DNA of 64,000 nucleotides from contig NZ_JACBFP010000011.1 of NCBI RefSeq assembly GCF_021401085.1, positions 35,199 through 99,198 on the forward strand, given 5' to 3'. Positions 1 to 9,497 of this stretch are shown piece by piece. Below the pieces are notes generated by a model. That model was not told the origin of the DNA, ran no database searches, and saw only the letters and a program-made list of their open reading frames with translations. The position numbers and the translations under genes are program-made. Every line of letters begins with the position of its first letter. The first letter of the stretch is position 1. Source of the stretch: Chryseobacterium sp. R2A-55. GTDB lineage: Bacteria > Bacteroidota > Bacteroidia > Flavobacteriales > Weeksellaceae.

Positions 1-1963
1 TTACTTTGGCGTTATTTCTATCGTCCATACCGTTCACGGTTCCTCTTCTTCTGTTAAGGTCACCCACGATATCTCCCATATATTCTTCCGGAGTTACTAC
101 TTCCAGTTTCATGATTGGTTCCATGATTACTGGTTTCGCTTTCTTGCCCGCTTCACGGAATCCCATTTTAGCTGCCAATTCGAAAGATAACTGATCCGAG
201 TCCACTGCGTGGTATGATCCGTCCTTAAGGGTAACTTTGATCCCTTCAATTTCGAAACCTGCCAACGGTCCGTTTTTCATAGACTCTTTGAATCCTTTTT
301 CCACCGAAGGGATAAATTCTTTTGGAATGTTACCACCTTTGATTTCATTCACGAATACCAAACCAGGTTTTCCGTCATCGGTTGGACCCAATTCGAAAAC
401 GATATCCGCAAACTTACCACGACCACCAGATTGCTTTTTGTAAACTTCTCTGTGGTTAGTAGTAGCGGTAAGGTTTTCTTTGTATTCCACCTGCGGCTGA
501 CCTTGGTTCACCTCCACCTTGAATTCTCTTCTCATACGGTCCACGATGATGTCCAGGTGAAGTTCACCCATACCGGAAATAATCGTTTGCCCAGAAGCTT
601 CATCAGTTTTCACTTGGAAAGTTGGATCTTCTTCAGCCAGTTTTGCAAGAGCGTTACCCATTTTATCTTGGTCAGCTTTTGTTTTTGGCTCCACGGCGAT
701 CCCAATTACCGGATCTGGGAAGATCATCGATTCCAAAACGATTGGGTTTTTCTCGTCAGACAAAGTATCACCAGTTTTGATATCTTTAAATCCTACAGCT
801 GCACCGATATCTCCTGCCTCAATATATTCCACTGGATTTTGTTTGTTCGCGTGCATCTGATAAATTCTGGAGATTCTTTCTTTGTTACCAGATCTGGTGT
901 TCAAAACATAAGAACCTGCATCAAGTCTTCCGGAGTAAGCTCTAAAGAAAGCCAGTCTTCCTACGAAAGGATCGGTTGCGATTTTGAAAGCCAGCGCTGC
1001 GAAAGGTTCTTTCACATCTGGTTTTCTGGTAATCGGCTCGTCAGTTCTTGGGTCAGTTCCGTCGATCGCTTCTTTATCCATCGGAGAAGGAAGGTATTTA
1101 CAAACTGCATCCAGCATGAACTGAACTCCTTTATTTTTGAATGAAGAACCACAAGTCATCGGGATGATTGACATATCGATGGTTGCTTTTCTCAACGCTT
1201 CGTTGATTTCGTCCTCAGTGATAGAATCTGGATCTTCGAAGAATTTCTCCATCAAAGTATCGTCATAATCAGCTACAGCTTCAACCAGTTTTTCACGGTA
1301 AGTATGAACTTCCTCTTTCATATCTTCCGGAATTGGAACTACTTGGTAAGTTGCACCTTGACCAGCATCGTCCCAAACGATTGCTCTGTTTTTGATTAAA
1401 TCCACCACTCCTTTGAAATCTTCCTCAGAACCGATTGGCAAAACGATTGGAACTGCGTTTGAACCTAACATTTCTTTCACCTGGTTTACCACCATTAAGA
1501 AGTCGGCTCCCTGTCGGTCCATTTTGTTTACGAATCCCATTCTGGCCACTTTGTAGTTGTCTGCCAATCTCCAGTTGGTTTCGGATTGTGGCTCAACTCC
1601 GTCTACTGCGGAGAAAAGGAATACCAATCCATCCAATACTCTTAGGGAACGGTTTACTTCTACAGTGAAGTCAACGTGTCCCGGTGTATCGATGATGTTG
1701 AAATGGTAAGGCTTAGATTCAGGTAAAAGTTGTCCCTGTGAAGTGGGGAACTGCCATTGGCAAGTCGTTGCTGCAGACTGAATCGTGATTCCTCTTTCAG
1801 CTTCCTGCTCCATCCAGTCCATTTGAGAAGAACCTTCGTGAGTTTCTCCCAATTTGTGGGTTTTACCGGTGTAAAATAAAATTCTTTCTGTAGTGGTTGT
1901 TTTCCCTGCGTCGATGTGAGCAGCGATACCGATGTTTCTTGTATATTTAAGGTCTCTTGCCAT
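1..1963 (-). CDS. fusA: Translation elongation factor G (3' end cut off by window)
   Basis: EF-G is the ribosomal translocase GTPase. The ATG is at 1963 and about 654 residues are visible; the C-terminal end of domain V lies beyond the left edge. Seen: P-loop [13 protein letters not shown] near residue 17, switch II DTPGH, and the NKMD guanine-specificity motif. The later domains read normally (for example [12 protein letters not shown] in domain III and GGRGKFADI in domain IV). The ribosomal protein genes rpsG and rpsL lie just upstream in the same direction, the conserved str operon. The gene is not in the supplied frame list as a long ORF because it runs off the window. The identification is very secure. 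Confidence 0.98.
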   Translation of the reverse strand, partial: MARDLKYTRNIGIAAHIDAGKTTTTERILFYTGKTHKLGETHEGSSQMDWMEQEAERGITIQSAATTCQWQFPTSQGQLLPESKPYHFNIIDTPGHVDFTVEVNRSLRVLDGLVFLFSAVDGVEPQSETNWRLADNYKVARMGFVNKMDRQGADFLMVVNQVKEMLGSNAVPIVLPIGSEEDFKGVVDLIKNRAIVWDDAGQGATYQVVPIPEDMKEEVHTYREKLVEAVADYDDTLMEKFFEDPDSITEDEINEALRKATIDMSIIPMTCGSSFKNKGVQFMLDAVCKYLPSPMDKEAIDGTDPRTDEPITRKPDVKEPFAALAFKIATDPFVGRLAFFRAYSGRLDAGSYVLNTRSGNKERISRIYQMHANKQNPVEYIEAGDIGAAVGFKDIKTGDTLSDEKNPIVLESMIFPDPVIGIAVEPKTKADQDKMGNALAKLAEEDPTFQVKTDEASGQTIISGMGELHLDIIVDRMRREFKVEVNQGQPQVEYKENLTATTNHREVYKKQSGGRGKFADIVFELGPTDDGKPGLVFVNEIKGGNIPKEFIPSVEKGFKESMKNGPLAGFEIEGIKVTLKDGSYHAVDSDQLSFELAAKMGFREAGKKAKPVIMEPIMKLEVVTPEEYMGDIVGDLNRRRGTVNGMDDRNNAKV

Positions 1964-1969
1964 TTCAGA

Positions 1970-2446
1970 TTAGAATTTAAAGTGTGAAAATGCTTTGTTA
2001 GCTTCAGCCATTCTGTGAGTGTCTGTTTTCTTTTTGTACGCAGCACCTTCTTCTTTAGCAGCAGCGATTACTTCGGCAGCCAATTTCTGAGCCATCGATT
2101 TGTCATTTCTTGCTTTAGAATATTTGATGAGCCATTTCATCGCCATAGAGATTTTTCTGTCGGCTCTGATTGGCATTGGAATTTGGAAGTTTGCACCACC
2201 GATTCTTCTTGAACGCACTTCCACGTGAGGCATTACGTTAGTCAAAGCATCTTTCCAGATTTCAAGGGAAGACTTTTCGTTTTCACCTTTTTTAGCTTCC
2301 ACGATGTCTAACGCATCATAGAAAATTTTGAATGCGATTGACTTTTTCCCGTCAAGCATCAAATTGTTTACGAATCTCGTTACCAGCTGATCATTAAATT
2401 TTGGATCCGGTAACAACGGTCTTTTTTTCGCTTTTGTCTTTCTCAT
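1970..2446 (-). CDS. rpsG: 30S ribosomal protein S7
   Basis: S7 nucleates assembly of the 30S head and contacts the E-site tRNA. The 158-residue length is normal for the Bacteroidetes protein. Typical S7 blocks are seen: [20 protein letters not shown] at the N-terminus, then [30 protein letters not shown] and the basic C-terminal half ending [13 protein letters not shown]. It sits 25 bp after rpsL and 6 bp before fusA, so it is certainly cotranscribed with them. Confidence 0.98.
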   Translation of the reverse strand: MRKTKAKKRPLLPDPKFNDQLVTRFVNNLMLDGKKSIAFKIFYDALDIVEAKKGENEKSSLEIWKDALTNVMPHVEVRSRRIGGANFQIPMPIRADRKISMAMKWLIKYSKARNDKSMAQKLAAEVIAAAKEEGAAYKKKTDTHRMAEANKAFSHFKF

Positions 2447-2471
2447 TGTTTCGTTTCTTAAAAATTAATGA

Positions 2472-2885
2472 TTACTTCTTCTTACCTTTTGCAGGTGCTG
2501 CTGCAGCTTGACCTGGTTTTGGTCTCTTAGCTCCATACTTAGATCTTCTCTGAGTTCTTCCGTTAACTCCTGCGGTATCCAAAGCTCCACGAACAATGTG
2601 ATAGCGTACTCCCGGTAGGTCTTTCACCCTTCCGCCTCTCACCAATACTATCGAGTGCTCTTGAAGATTGTGTCCTTCGCCCGGGATATAAGCGTTGACT
2701 TCTTTACCGTTAGAAAGTCTTACCCTTGCTACTTTTCTTAGTGCAGAGTTTGGTTTCTTCGGAGTGGTGGTATATACTCTTGTACATACACCTCGTCTTT
2801 GTGGACAAGATTCAAGGGCAGCCGATTTGCTCTTCTTGGCAAGTGTGGCTCTTCCTTTTCTTACTAGTTGTTGAATAGTAGGCAT
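2472..2885 (-). CDS. rpsL: 30S ribosomal protein S12
   Basis: S12 lines the decoding centre. It is the first gene of the str operon here, with a clear promoter 25 bp upstream. Diagnostic motifs are [11 protein letters not shown] at the N-terminus, [31 protein letters not shown] and [13 protein letters not shown]. The two lysines that mutate in streptomycin-resistant strains (in PKKPNS and GRVKDLPG) are wild type. The alanine/lysine-rich tail after GAKRPKPGQ is longer than in E. coli, as is usual in Bacteroidetes. Confidence 0.98.
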   Translation of the reverse strand: MPTIQQLVRKGRATLAKKSKSAALESCPQRRGVCTRVYTTTPKKPNSALRKVARVRLSNGKEVNAYIPGEGHNLQEHSIVLVRGGRVKDLPGVRYHIVRGALDTAGVNGRTQRRSKYGAKRPKPGQAAAAPAKGKKK

Positions 2886-2909
2886 TTAATTGCTTTTTAT
2901 TTTAGGGTG

Positions 2910-2939
2910 CAAAAGTAGGAATAAAATTTTAATTGGCAA
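2910..2939 (-). promoter_or_regulatory. Bacteroidetes-type promoter of the rpsL-rpsG-fusA operon
   Basis: Read on the minus strand, TTG (2939-2937), a 19-nt spacer and TACTTTTG (2917-2910) match the Bacteroidetes consensus TTG-N17-23-TAnnTTTG. The -7 box ends 25 bp before the rpsL start codon, giving a short leader. Confidence 0.75.
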
Positions 2940-3037
2940 ACTGCTTCCCAAATATTTTTTTGAATTAAATCATTAGGAATCAATTCCATCAGAATATTGA
3001 ATTTTGATATATTTGCCAATGAAGAACAAACTTTAAC

Positions 3038-3889
3038 ATGAGAATAATTACCTTTTTGATCTGCGTTCTTATTTCGCAAATGGCTTTTTCACAAATTGAA
3101 AAAAGAAATATGAAATCTGGGGAAATGACCTTAATCAATAATGACAAAATCCTGTTCAAGGATCTGACCTGGAAAAATGACAAAGCATATTATATTAATG
3201 CAAATACCAATCAGCCGGAAGATTTGTTCGATGCTTCCATTAAAGAAGTTGAAGAAAAAGAGATCACCATAGAAGCTCCGGTTGCGCAGAAAATTGAAAC
3301 CATAGAAAATGACAGTTTCGGTTATCCTGAAGGTGTTTACAAAACCAAAGAGGAATTCATCAACAAAACACCAAGTTCAAATCCAAGACTCTTCAAACGA
3401 GGTCTTTATGGATTAGACAAACCGCCTTTGGGCGATAGTGCCCCAATTTGTTACTTCTATGACAAATCTGATTCAAAACTAAAATATGTTTTCGCGGTGG
3501 TTCATAACAGTCTTCTCTATTTCAACGTGAGAGCCATTCTTCAAAACCGAAATAAAACGGACCGGGCGCAAGATTCCGATAATCCGAACAGCTTCGTAAA
3601 AGCATTGGTGGGAGGCGACAATTATCTTTATACCGAGGTTCCGCTTGGAAATCTATGGGCGAAAGCACTTGCCTATAATGCAGGAGTTGCCGGAGCTGCG
3701 GTTGCCTCCACACTGACCACCTGGAAAGGAGTCGTTTGGGATTTCAAAAATAAAGAATTCAACATTTTCAAGAACTGCAATGATTATAATGATTTCATCC
3801 GGGAAAAGTCTCCGGAAGACATCTTGAAATGCGAGGATCAACAACCGAATTACGATTTTGTGCGGGATGCCATGAACAGAATTAAGTAG
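3038..3889 (+). CDS. Secreted protein of unknown function
   Basis: The 283-residue product starts with a clear Sec signal peptide (MRIITFLICVLISQMAFSQ, cleavage after the FSQ typical of flavobacteria), so it should be periplasmic or outer-membrane associated. No catalytic motif is recognised. The middle has a GLYGLDKPPLGDSAPICYFY segment, and a short Ala/Gly-rich stretch (AYNAGVAGAAVAS) could be a membrane-interacting helix. A -7-like box TATATTTG at 3008-3015 supports the ATG at 3038. It is transcribed away from rpsL and converges with the glycosyltransferase gene ending at 3891. Function unknown. Confidence 0.7.
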   Translation: MRIITFLICVLISQMAFSQIEKRNMKSGEMTLINNDKILFKDLTWKNDKAYYINANTNQPEDLFDASIKEVEEKEITIEAPVAQKIETIENDSFGYPEGVYKTKEEFINKTPSSNPRLFKRGLYGLDKPPLGDSAPICYFYDKSDSKLKYVFAVVHNSLLYFNVRAILQNRNKTDRAQDSDNPNSFVKALVGGDNYLYTEVPLGNLWAKALAYNAGVAGAAVASTLTTWKGVVWDFKNKEFNIFKNCNDYNDFIREKSPEDILKCEDQQPNYDFVRDAMNRIK

Positions 3890-3890
3890 A

Positions 3891-5498
3891 TTAGTTCTTT
3901 ATATAAAAACTTTGAACCACTTTCTTGTTCCGATCAAAACGCATCAGATTTTGCTGAAGTTTTTTTATCTGCCCTGGTTTTAGCGCATAAAAAACAACCC
4001 GGTTCTGCGCAGCCATGCGGTTATCTGGATTAGTCCAAGACGCAACCGGAATCCAGGAGGAAGGAATATCACCGGGAAACCATTTTGGATAGATGACGGC
4101 GACTTGATAATTATTTTCGGCAGTGTACTCCATCAAAAAGTTTCGATAATGACTCTGAAATTCGGGAGCCGGCAAATCATTATTTTCCAAAATCATTTTG
4201 GCCACCTCTGTGGAACCCAATCCCACCATATCCAATAACTGAACACCACTGAAATAGGAAATTGCACCAATATCATTTGCAACCACTTTTTCACCACGGT
4301 AAAACTCGCCAAGAAACCTAGACATTTCAACTTGCTGACCATAAATATCCCTGGAACCAACTACTGAAGGACGATGCATGTACTGAAACCTATAAACAGA
4401 AATCACCGAAATACCCAATATGCTCATTAAAGAAATCATGTTGAAAACATCAAGCTTGACTTTTCCTGCTTTAAGGTTTTTAAGAAAACCGGAAATAATC
4501 GGAATGATTACCAGCAAAAGTGAAATCATCAGATAGTTTTCATAGCGGTATTTCAAAATGGAAAATAATGCATGCATCAAACCCACTGAAACAATGGTGA
4601 TGATTAAAGTTTCTCTTTGAAACAAGTCCCGCATATTTTGACCACGATATTTTTTGATCAAATAAACCCCCGCCAGCAGAAACGGGAAAAACAGACATTT
4701 GTAAAAACTCGCATTAAGCAGAATTCCTTCCCGAAATATAATCCACAGTTTGAAAAACAAATTTCCCTCACTCGGAACACTGGTTTTTATGAAGACCGAA
4801 TTCGGAAAAAAAAAGCCGCCATTTTGCATCGAAATCAAACCGAAAATCAAAATCGGGAAAAAACCAATCAGCAACACCCAAAAACCTTTCCGGAAACTTT
4901 GTCTTAAAAATAAAGCGAAAGCAAGTGCTGCTGTAAAAAACATACTTTCGAAGCGAATCATCGAAATGAGCAATACGATGATCAAAAGTTTAATGAAATT
5001 CGAACCTTCAAAATTGGCATCCACATTTTTATGGATCCAGTAAACAGCCAAAACCATCAGAAACATGTGGATGGTGTGTTCCATTCCGATCAGTGTCATC
5101 GCATATAATAAGGAAAAGGGCAAAAGTAGAATAATTGCCCACTTCATTTCCGATGAAGTGTAAAAATCTTTGAAGTACCTGTAAAACCAATAAACCGCCA
5201 AATATCCAGCTGCAATATTGATGATCAAAGGATAAAATTCCCAGTCGCCAAAAACTTTAATCAATGTGGAAAGCAACAATGTATAAAGAATCGAAGACGA
5301 AGCGCTGTCAAATCCTGTTGCATTAATCGACCAAGCTCCATTCAACGCAAAATTTTTCGCAATCGCCAAATGGATATAGGCATCGTCCAGAGGATAAACA
5401 AACCGCTCACCTTTTGGAAGCAAGCTCCAACTCCATAAAAAATATCCACCTGTAATGACAGTGAAGATCAATAAAAGCAAAAACAAATACCGCTTCAT
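3891..5498 (-). CDS. Multi-spanning GT-C-type glycosyltransferase-like membrane protein
   Basis: About 535 residues with many hydrophobic segments. The first begins at MKRYLFLLLLIFTVITG; that ATG at 5498 is preferred over an upstream TTG. The first periplasmic loop contains FVYPLDDAYIHLAIAKN, the Asp-Asp/Asp-containing loop expected of polyprenyl-phosphate-sugar dependent GT-C enzymes (ArnT/PMT type), and the C-terminal third is soluble. Such enzymes transfer a sugar from a lipid carrier outside the inner membrane. Donor and acceptor cannot be inferred. It is divergent from the LRR gene, with the two 5' ends less than 100 bp apart. Confidence 0.7.
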   Translation of the reverse strand: MKRYLFLLLLIFTVITGGYFLWSWSLLPKGERFVYPLDDAYIHLAIAKNFALNGAWSINATGFDSASSSILYTLLLSTLIKVFGDWEFYPLIINIAAGYLAVYWFYRYFKDFYTSSEMKWAIILLLPFSLLYAMTLIGMEHTIHMFLMVLAVYWIHKNVDANFEGSNFIKLLIIVLLISMIRFESMFFTAALAFALFLRQSFRKGFWVLLIGFFPILIFGLISMQNGGFFFPNSVFIKTSVPSEGNLFFKLWIIFREGILLNASFYKCLFFPFLLAGVYLIKKYRGQNMRDLFQRETLIITIVSVGLMHALFSILKYRYENYLMISLLLVIIPIISGFLKNLKAGKVKLDVFNMISLMSILGISVISVYRFQYMHRPSVVGSRDIYGQQVEMSRFLGEFYRGEKVVANDIGAISYFSGVQLLDMVGLGSTEVAKMILENNDLPAPEFQSHYRNFLMEYTAENNYQVAVIYPKWFPGDIPSSWIPVASWTNPDNRMAAQNRVVFYALKPGQIKKLQQNLMRFDRNKKVVQSFYIKN

Positions 5499-5550
5499 TT
5501 GGCAAATATGCAAAATTTTAAAAATTAATTTCTCATTTCAACTTTTAATA

Positions 5551-5558
5551 TATATTTG
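5551..5558 (+). promoter_or_regulatory. -7 box (TATATTTG) upstream of the LRR gene
   Basis: TATATTTG matches the Bacteroidetes -7 consensus TAnnTTTG exactly and lies 25 bp before the GTG start at 5584. No TTG is present at the normal -33 distance, so only half of the promoter is supported. It argues that the longer reading frame starting at 5455 is not used. Confidence 0.45.
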
Positions 5559-5583
5559 TACTTCTAAAAAAACACAAAACAGG

Positions 5584-7212
5584 GTGAAAAAAATTCTACT
5601 TTTTCTATTTTTCTCGCAGCTATTTTACGCGCAGCAATGGAGCATCTCCAACGCAGAAAGAAACACGCTGATCGGCATTTACAACACTACTTCCGGCGAC
5701 CAGTGGAGCCAAACCTGGGACATGGCCAAAGATCCTAAAACATGGTTCGGCGTGAAGGTAATTGGCGGAAGCGTGGTGGAACTGAACCTGCGCGGAAACG
5801 GCTTGAAAGGCAGTTTTCCTACATTAGTTTCCAGTCTGCTGAAACTGGAAAAACTTGATCTGAGCTCCAATCAGCTTTCGGGTGATGTTTCTCCAGCGAT
5901 TTCTTCTTTGCAAAACCTGATTCGCCTGGATTTAAGCAACAACCGATTCACCGGCGATCCTACCGCTGCAATTCTGCCCCTCTCAAAATTGACGGAAATC
6001 TCCGTGGGTAACAATAATTTTCAGTTTGCAGACCTCAATATGCTGCTCGGGAACTTTCCCCAACTATCGGTATTGGATCTTTCACATACCGGGTTGACTG
6101 CAGTTCCGCAAAAAATCTCCACACTGACTTCATTGAAATCGCTCAACCTAAGCAATAACGCGATTACGCAGAATTTCGGGAATCTTTCTACTTTAACCCA
6201 AATTCTTGAATTAAACCTGTCGGGAAATCAGTTGACAAAAATCCCAACCGAAGTTGGAAATCTCACCACGCTGAAAACACTGGACCTAAGTGATAATTTA
6301 TTCGTCACCAATTTTTCAGCAGCACTTTTGCCATTGAAAAATTTGGAATGGCTTTCGTTAAGAAGTAACCAGATCACCGCAGTTCCTGCCGAATTACCGC
6401 AGCTCACCAATCTGGTTCATCTCAATTTGGGCGACAATAAAATTTCATCAGGTTTTCAGCCTATCCGACTCTTGAAAAAATTGGAGCAACTGTATTTGGA
6501 TAAAAACCAAATCACCGCATTTCCCGAAACTCTGCTTCAGCTTCCGATGCTGCAAATGTTTTCACTGGTTGGAAACCAAATGACTGGTACAATTCCGGAT
6601 CTAATCCCCCAATTAACCTTCATCGATAACAACCGGTACACCAAATCGGACCTCCGGGATTTTCTTTTGAAAAACAAAGAGATGGCAGACTTTACCTATT
6701 CTCCACAAAGGTATGATGAGCAAAAAACAATCTCTGCACTACTAGGAGCATCTGCAGCGCTTCCGCAAGAACTCAGCGGGGATGATTACCTTTTTACCTG
6801 GTTTAAGAATTTGGACGAAAAAACGCCCTCTACCACCGAGTCTTATTACATCAGCAATGTGACTGAAAGCGACTTTGCAGATTATACCTGTGAAGCCTAC
6901 TATTTCGAAAAACTTCCGCAAGCATTGATGGAGGTCGCATTTTACCGGGAACCCGTGACTCTGGCGAATGCACTAGCAACTCAGGAGGTGTCCCGAGATT
7001 TGATCGTTTATCCTAATCCGACCAAGGATTTTCTGAATATCAAAACGAATAGGAACGATATCGAAAAAGTCTTTGTGTTTGACCTAAGCGGAAAGGTCAT
7101 CTTTTCAGAAAACAGCAGGCGCATCAATGTTTCCAATCTTCCATCTGGAAACTATATTTTGTCGATCAAGACTTCAGACGGCGTGAAATCTTTCAAATTC
7201 ATCAAACAGTAA
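5584..7212 (+). CDS. Leucine-rich-repeat protein with T9SS sorting domain
   Basis: The GTG at 5584 is chosen as start. It follows the -7 box and directly gives a signal peptide (VKKILLFLFFSQLFYAQ), whereas the open frame upstream runs into the divergent gene. The mature protein carries about a dozen leucine-rich repeats of about 23 residues (LxxLxxLxLSxNxLT pattern) between roughly residues 60 and 350. An Ig-like stretch follows, then a type A C-terminal sorting domain beginning VYPNPTKDFLNI and ending GVKSFKFIKQ. It should be exported by type IX secretion to the surface, where LRRs usually mediate adhesion or protein binding. Ligand unknown. Confidence 0.85.
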   Translation: MKKILLFLFFSQLFYAQQWSISNAERNTLIGIYNTTSGDQWSQTWDMAKDPKTWFGVKVIGGSVVELNLRGNGLKGSFPTLVSSLLKLEKLDLSSNQLSGDVSPAISSLQNLIRLDLSNNRFTGDPTAAILPLSKLTEISVGNNNFQFADLNMLLGNFPQLSVLDLSHTGLTAVPQKISTLTSLKSLNLSNNAITQNFGNLSTLTQILELNLSGNQLTKIPTEVGNLTTLKTLDLSDNLFVTNFSAALLPLKNLEWLSLRSNQITAVPAELPQLTNLVHLNLGDNKISSGFQPIRLLKKLEQLYLDKNQITAFPETLLQLPMLQMFSLVGNQMTGTIPDLIPQLTFIDNNRYTKSDLRDFLLKNKEMADFTYSPQRYDEQKTISALLGASAALPQELSGDDYLFTWFKNLDEKTPSTTESYYISNVTESDFADYTCEAYYFEKLPQALMEVAFYREPVTLANALATQEVSRDLIVYPNPTKDFLNIKTNRNDIEKVFVFDLSGKVIFSENSRRINVSNLPSGNYILSIKTSDGVKSFKFIKQ

Positions 7213-7290
7213 TAGATTTTTAAAATCTTTCAACATAACTCCGATTGTTTTTGACTATTGCTAATCCTTTCTAAAGAGGTCCAATTTTCT

Positions 7291-7298
7291 TATTTTTG
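7291..7298 (+). promoter_or_regulatory. -7 box (TATTTTTG) of dps
   Basis: TATTTTTG matches TAnnTTTG and lies 16 bp upstream of the ATG at 7315. The nearest TTG (7258-7260) is 30 nt away, too far for a standard -33 element, so another sigma contact or an activator may be involved. Confidence 0.45.
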
Positions 7299-7314
7299 TG
7301 ATAAATTAAATGTT

Positions 7315-7791
7315 ATGAAAAATTCGAATATTATTGGCCTCAAAGAAACCGACTGCGCAAAAATAGCGGAACAGCTCAATATCCTTCTGGCAGATTACTC
7401 CGTCTTTTATCAAAACACGAGAGGTGCACACTGGAACATCAAGGGAGAACAATTCTTCACGCTTCACCCGAAATTCGAGGAACTTTACAATAATTTGGTT
7501 CTGAAAATTGATGAGATTGCAGAAAGGATTCTCACTCTTGGCGGAGTTCCAAACCACAATTATTCCGATTATCTGAAACTTTCTTCCATCAAGGAAAGCA
7601 AAGAAGTCAGTGACGCCACAAAATGTGTGGAAAACATCTTGGCTTCCTTCAAAATCATTATCGATCTGCAACGAGACCTGCTGGATCTCACAGAAAAAGC
7701 AGGTGACGAGGGAACCAATTCACAGATGAGCGATTATATTACCGAACAGGAGAAAGAAGTCTGGATGTACAATTCCTATCTGGGAAAATAA
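7315..7791 (+). CDS. dps: Dps-family ferritin-like DNA-protection protein
   Basis: Dps proteins form 12-subunit cages that oxidise and store iron and protect DNA from peroxide. The ATG at 7315 gives 158 residues, the usual Dps length. The inter-subunit ferroxidase ligands are all present: His39, His51, Asp66 and Glu70, with the same 12/15/4 spacing as Listeria Dps. They lie in the motifs GAHWNIKG, LHPKFEELY and IDEIAERILTLGG. It is convergent with trmB. In this phylum dps is normally peroxide-induced; no OxyR site was identified. Confidence 0.93.
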   Translation: MKNSNIIGLKETDCAKIAEQLNILLADYSVFYQNTRGAHWNIKGEQFFTLHPKFEELYNNLVLKIDEIAERILTLGGVPNHNYSDYLKLSSIKESKEVSDATKCVENILASFKIIIDLQRDLLDLTEKAGDEGTNSQMSDYITEQEKEVWMYNSYLGK

Positions 7792-7824
7792 TCTAAGGAG
7801 TAGTTTTCGGGAGGTGACGATGAA

Positions 7825-8502
7825 TTATCTGAGCCTGAATTTGGTATAGGTAATTGTTTTTCCCTTCGCTGAAAACAGGCCTTCATAATAGGTTTTTATT
7901 TCTCGCAGAAGTGGAGTTCCTGGTTCATACTCTGGTGCTCCATAAATATCGTGATGGGCGGAAATAATCTCGTGGCCTGCACCCTGAAGCAATCCCAATG
8001 TGTACCCATGCAGAAATTCGGAATCTGTTTTCAGGTGGATCACGCCGTCTTTTTTCAAAATCTTCTTATACCTTTTCAGGAAATCAGGGTGTGTCATTCT
8101 GTGTTTCGTCCTTCGGTATTTAATTTGCGGATCCGGAAAGGTGATCCAGATTTCATCCACCTCATCATGGTCAAAAAAACAATCGACCAGTTCGATTTGA
8201 GTCCTCAGAAAAGCTACATTTCTTAATTTGCTGTCGATTGCTTCCTTGGCTCCAAACCAAAATCTAGCACCCTTAATATCAATGCCGATAAAGTTTTTTT
8301 CAGGAAAAGCTTTTGCCAAACCCACGGAGTATTCTCCCTTTCCGCACCCGAGTTCCAAAACGATCGGATGATCATTCTTAAAAACATCAGACCTCCATTT
8401 TCCCTTTAAGTAGGAATTATTCAGCGCTTCCTCCCGAGTTGGCTGAAAAACATTCGGAAGCGTCTTATTTTCGGCAAATCTTGCCAGTTTATTTTTACCC
8501 AT
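7825..8502 (-). CDS. trmB: tRNA (guanine-N7-)-methyltransferase
   Basis: TrmB methylates N7 of G46 in the tRNA variable loop using S-adenosylmethionine. The 225 residues match the family length. Motif I reads ELGCGKGEYSVGLAK (SAM binding), followed by acidic FIGIDIKG, and the diagnostic catalytic stretch ITFPDPQIKYRRTKHRMTH. The C-terminal part has the TxYE motif (KTYYEGLFSAKGKTI). A -7-like TACATTTG lies at 8527-8520 just upstream of the ATG. It is a single-gene unit. Confidence 0.95.
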   Translation of the reverse strand: MGKNKLARFAENKTLPNVFQPTREEALNNSYLKGKWRSDVFKNDHPIVLELGCGKGEYSVGLAKAFPEKNFIGIDIKGARFWFGAKEAIDSKLRNVAFLRTQIELVDCFFDHDEVDEIWITFPDPQIKYRRTKHRMTHPDFLKRYKKILKKDGVIHLKTDSEFLHGYTLGLLQGAGHEIISAHHDIYGAPEYEPGTPLLREIKTYYEGLFSAKGKTITYTKFRLR

Positions 8503-8628
8503 TTAAAAATCAAAGGGAACAAATGTAAAAAAAAATATTAAAACTTAGGAATATTCCTAAAGGGTGGCAAAATAATATGCGAAGTTTTTGGGCAATAATG
8601 TTATCTATTTTTATGCCTCACTGACCAG

Positions 8629-9426
8629 TTAATTTTCACCAAGGGAAACCATAATTGCTTTTTGCACGGTTTTCTGCGAGGAATACTGGGAACCGCACAC
8701 GATGCTGGAGAAAAGGTAATCCCCTTTTTTCACCACAATCGTATTATCACCATTCGCAGGAACCGGAAGCCTGTATTTGGTATAGCCCACTCCCTCGATA
8801 CGCATAATCATATTGCATTTCGACTTATTTGTAATCATCACAATGCTTTCAGCGCTATTGGGATCATTATCAAAAAGGGAATTCAGGATTTTCACCGTTC
8901 GGTTTTTGTGTTCGATTGGATTTTCAGACATTAACATTTTAAATTCTTTATCTTCCTCGGCAGACATTCGGTTGGAGGCAGCATCTTCAGAAGAGAGTTG
9001 GTCTTTTGGAGTTTCTAAACCCGCTGGAGAACTGGCTCCGTAAACTTTTGTCGAATAATTTCCTTTTTCTGCAAGCTCCCTCTGAAACTTGGCAATCTGA
9101 GCCTGTCTGATTTTCGCATTCATTTCATCAAAGCTAATCTTGGTAGATCCCCTTTTCACGAGGAGAGAAATCTTTTCCTGATATTCCTTAACCCTCTGAT
9201 CGCCAGCTTTTGCATTTTTGATATATTCCCTCAACATTTTGATCAGGCGTGGTCTTAGAATAATCCTTTTCGGGTCGTCTGGATGAGCATCGCGGAGAAA
9301 CGCTTCGATTTCGTAAACATTCGTGCTGCTCATAATGCGCGAGTAGTCTTTCATTCTTTCTTGCGAATGAAAAGAGGCAGCACAAAAAACCATGAACAAA
9401 AGGATAACTTTGGAAAAATTCTTCAT
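8629..9426 (-). CDS. Secreted protein of unknown function (DUF6759-like)
   Basis: The 265-residue product has an N-terminal signal peptide (MKNFSKVILLFMVFCAASFHSQ). A charged, probably helical central part follows (REYIKNAKAGDQRVKEYQEK), and a C-terminal beta-rich domain ends with KAIMVSLGEN. The C-terminal domain contains TNKSKCNMIMRIEG and GDYLFSSIVCGSQYSSQK with two cysteines that could form a disulfide. It resembles proteins annotated DUF6759 in Chryseobacterium; that name is from memory and not verified. A TATTTTTG box lies at 9470-9463. Confidence 0.65.
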   Translation of the reverse strand: MKNFSKVILLFMVFCAASFHSQERMKDYSRIMSSTNVYEIEAFLRDAHPDDPKRIILRPRLIKMLREYIKNAKAGDQRVKEYQEKISLLVKRGSTKISFDEMNAKIRQAQIAKFQRELAEKGNYSTKVYGASSPAGLETPKDQLSSEDAASNRMSAEEDKEFKMLMSENPIEHKNRTVKILNSLFDNDPNSAESIVMITNKSKCNMIMRIEGVGYTKYRLPVPANGDNTIVVKKGDYLFSSIVCGSQYSSQKTVQKAIMVSLGEN

Positions 9427-9497
9427 AGGCTAATTCCGGACAAAAACATTCAATTACTCCGTCAAAAATAGCTAATTTTTTTTAGAAGTACCTCCCT

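Noticed and set aside
431..1144. 237-codon plus-strand frame
   Set aside because: It is antisense to fusA, whose minus-strand reading is fully conserved; a shadow frame.
5455..5583. N-terminal extension of the LRR protein from an upstream ATG
   Set aside because: It would overlap the divergent glycosyltransferase gene and destroy the signal peptide; the GTG at 5584 follows a -7 box and starts the signal peptide directly.
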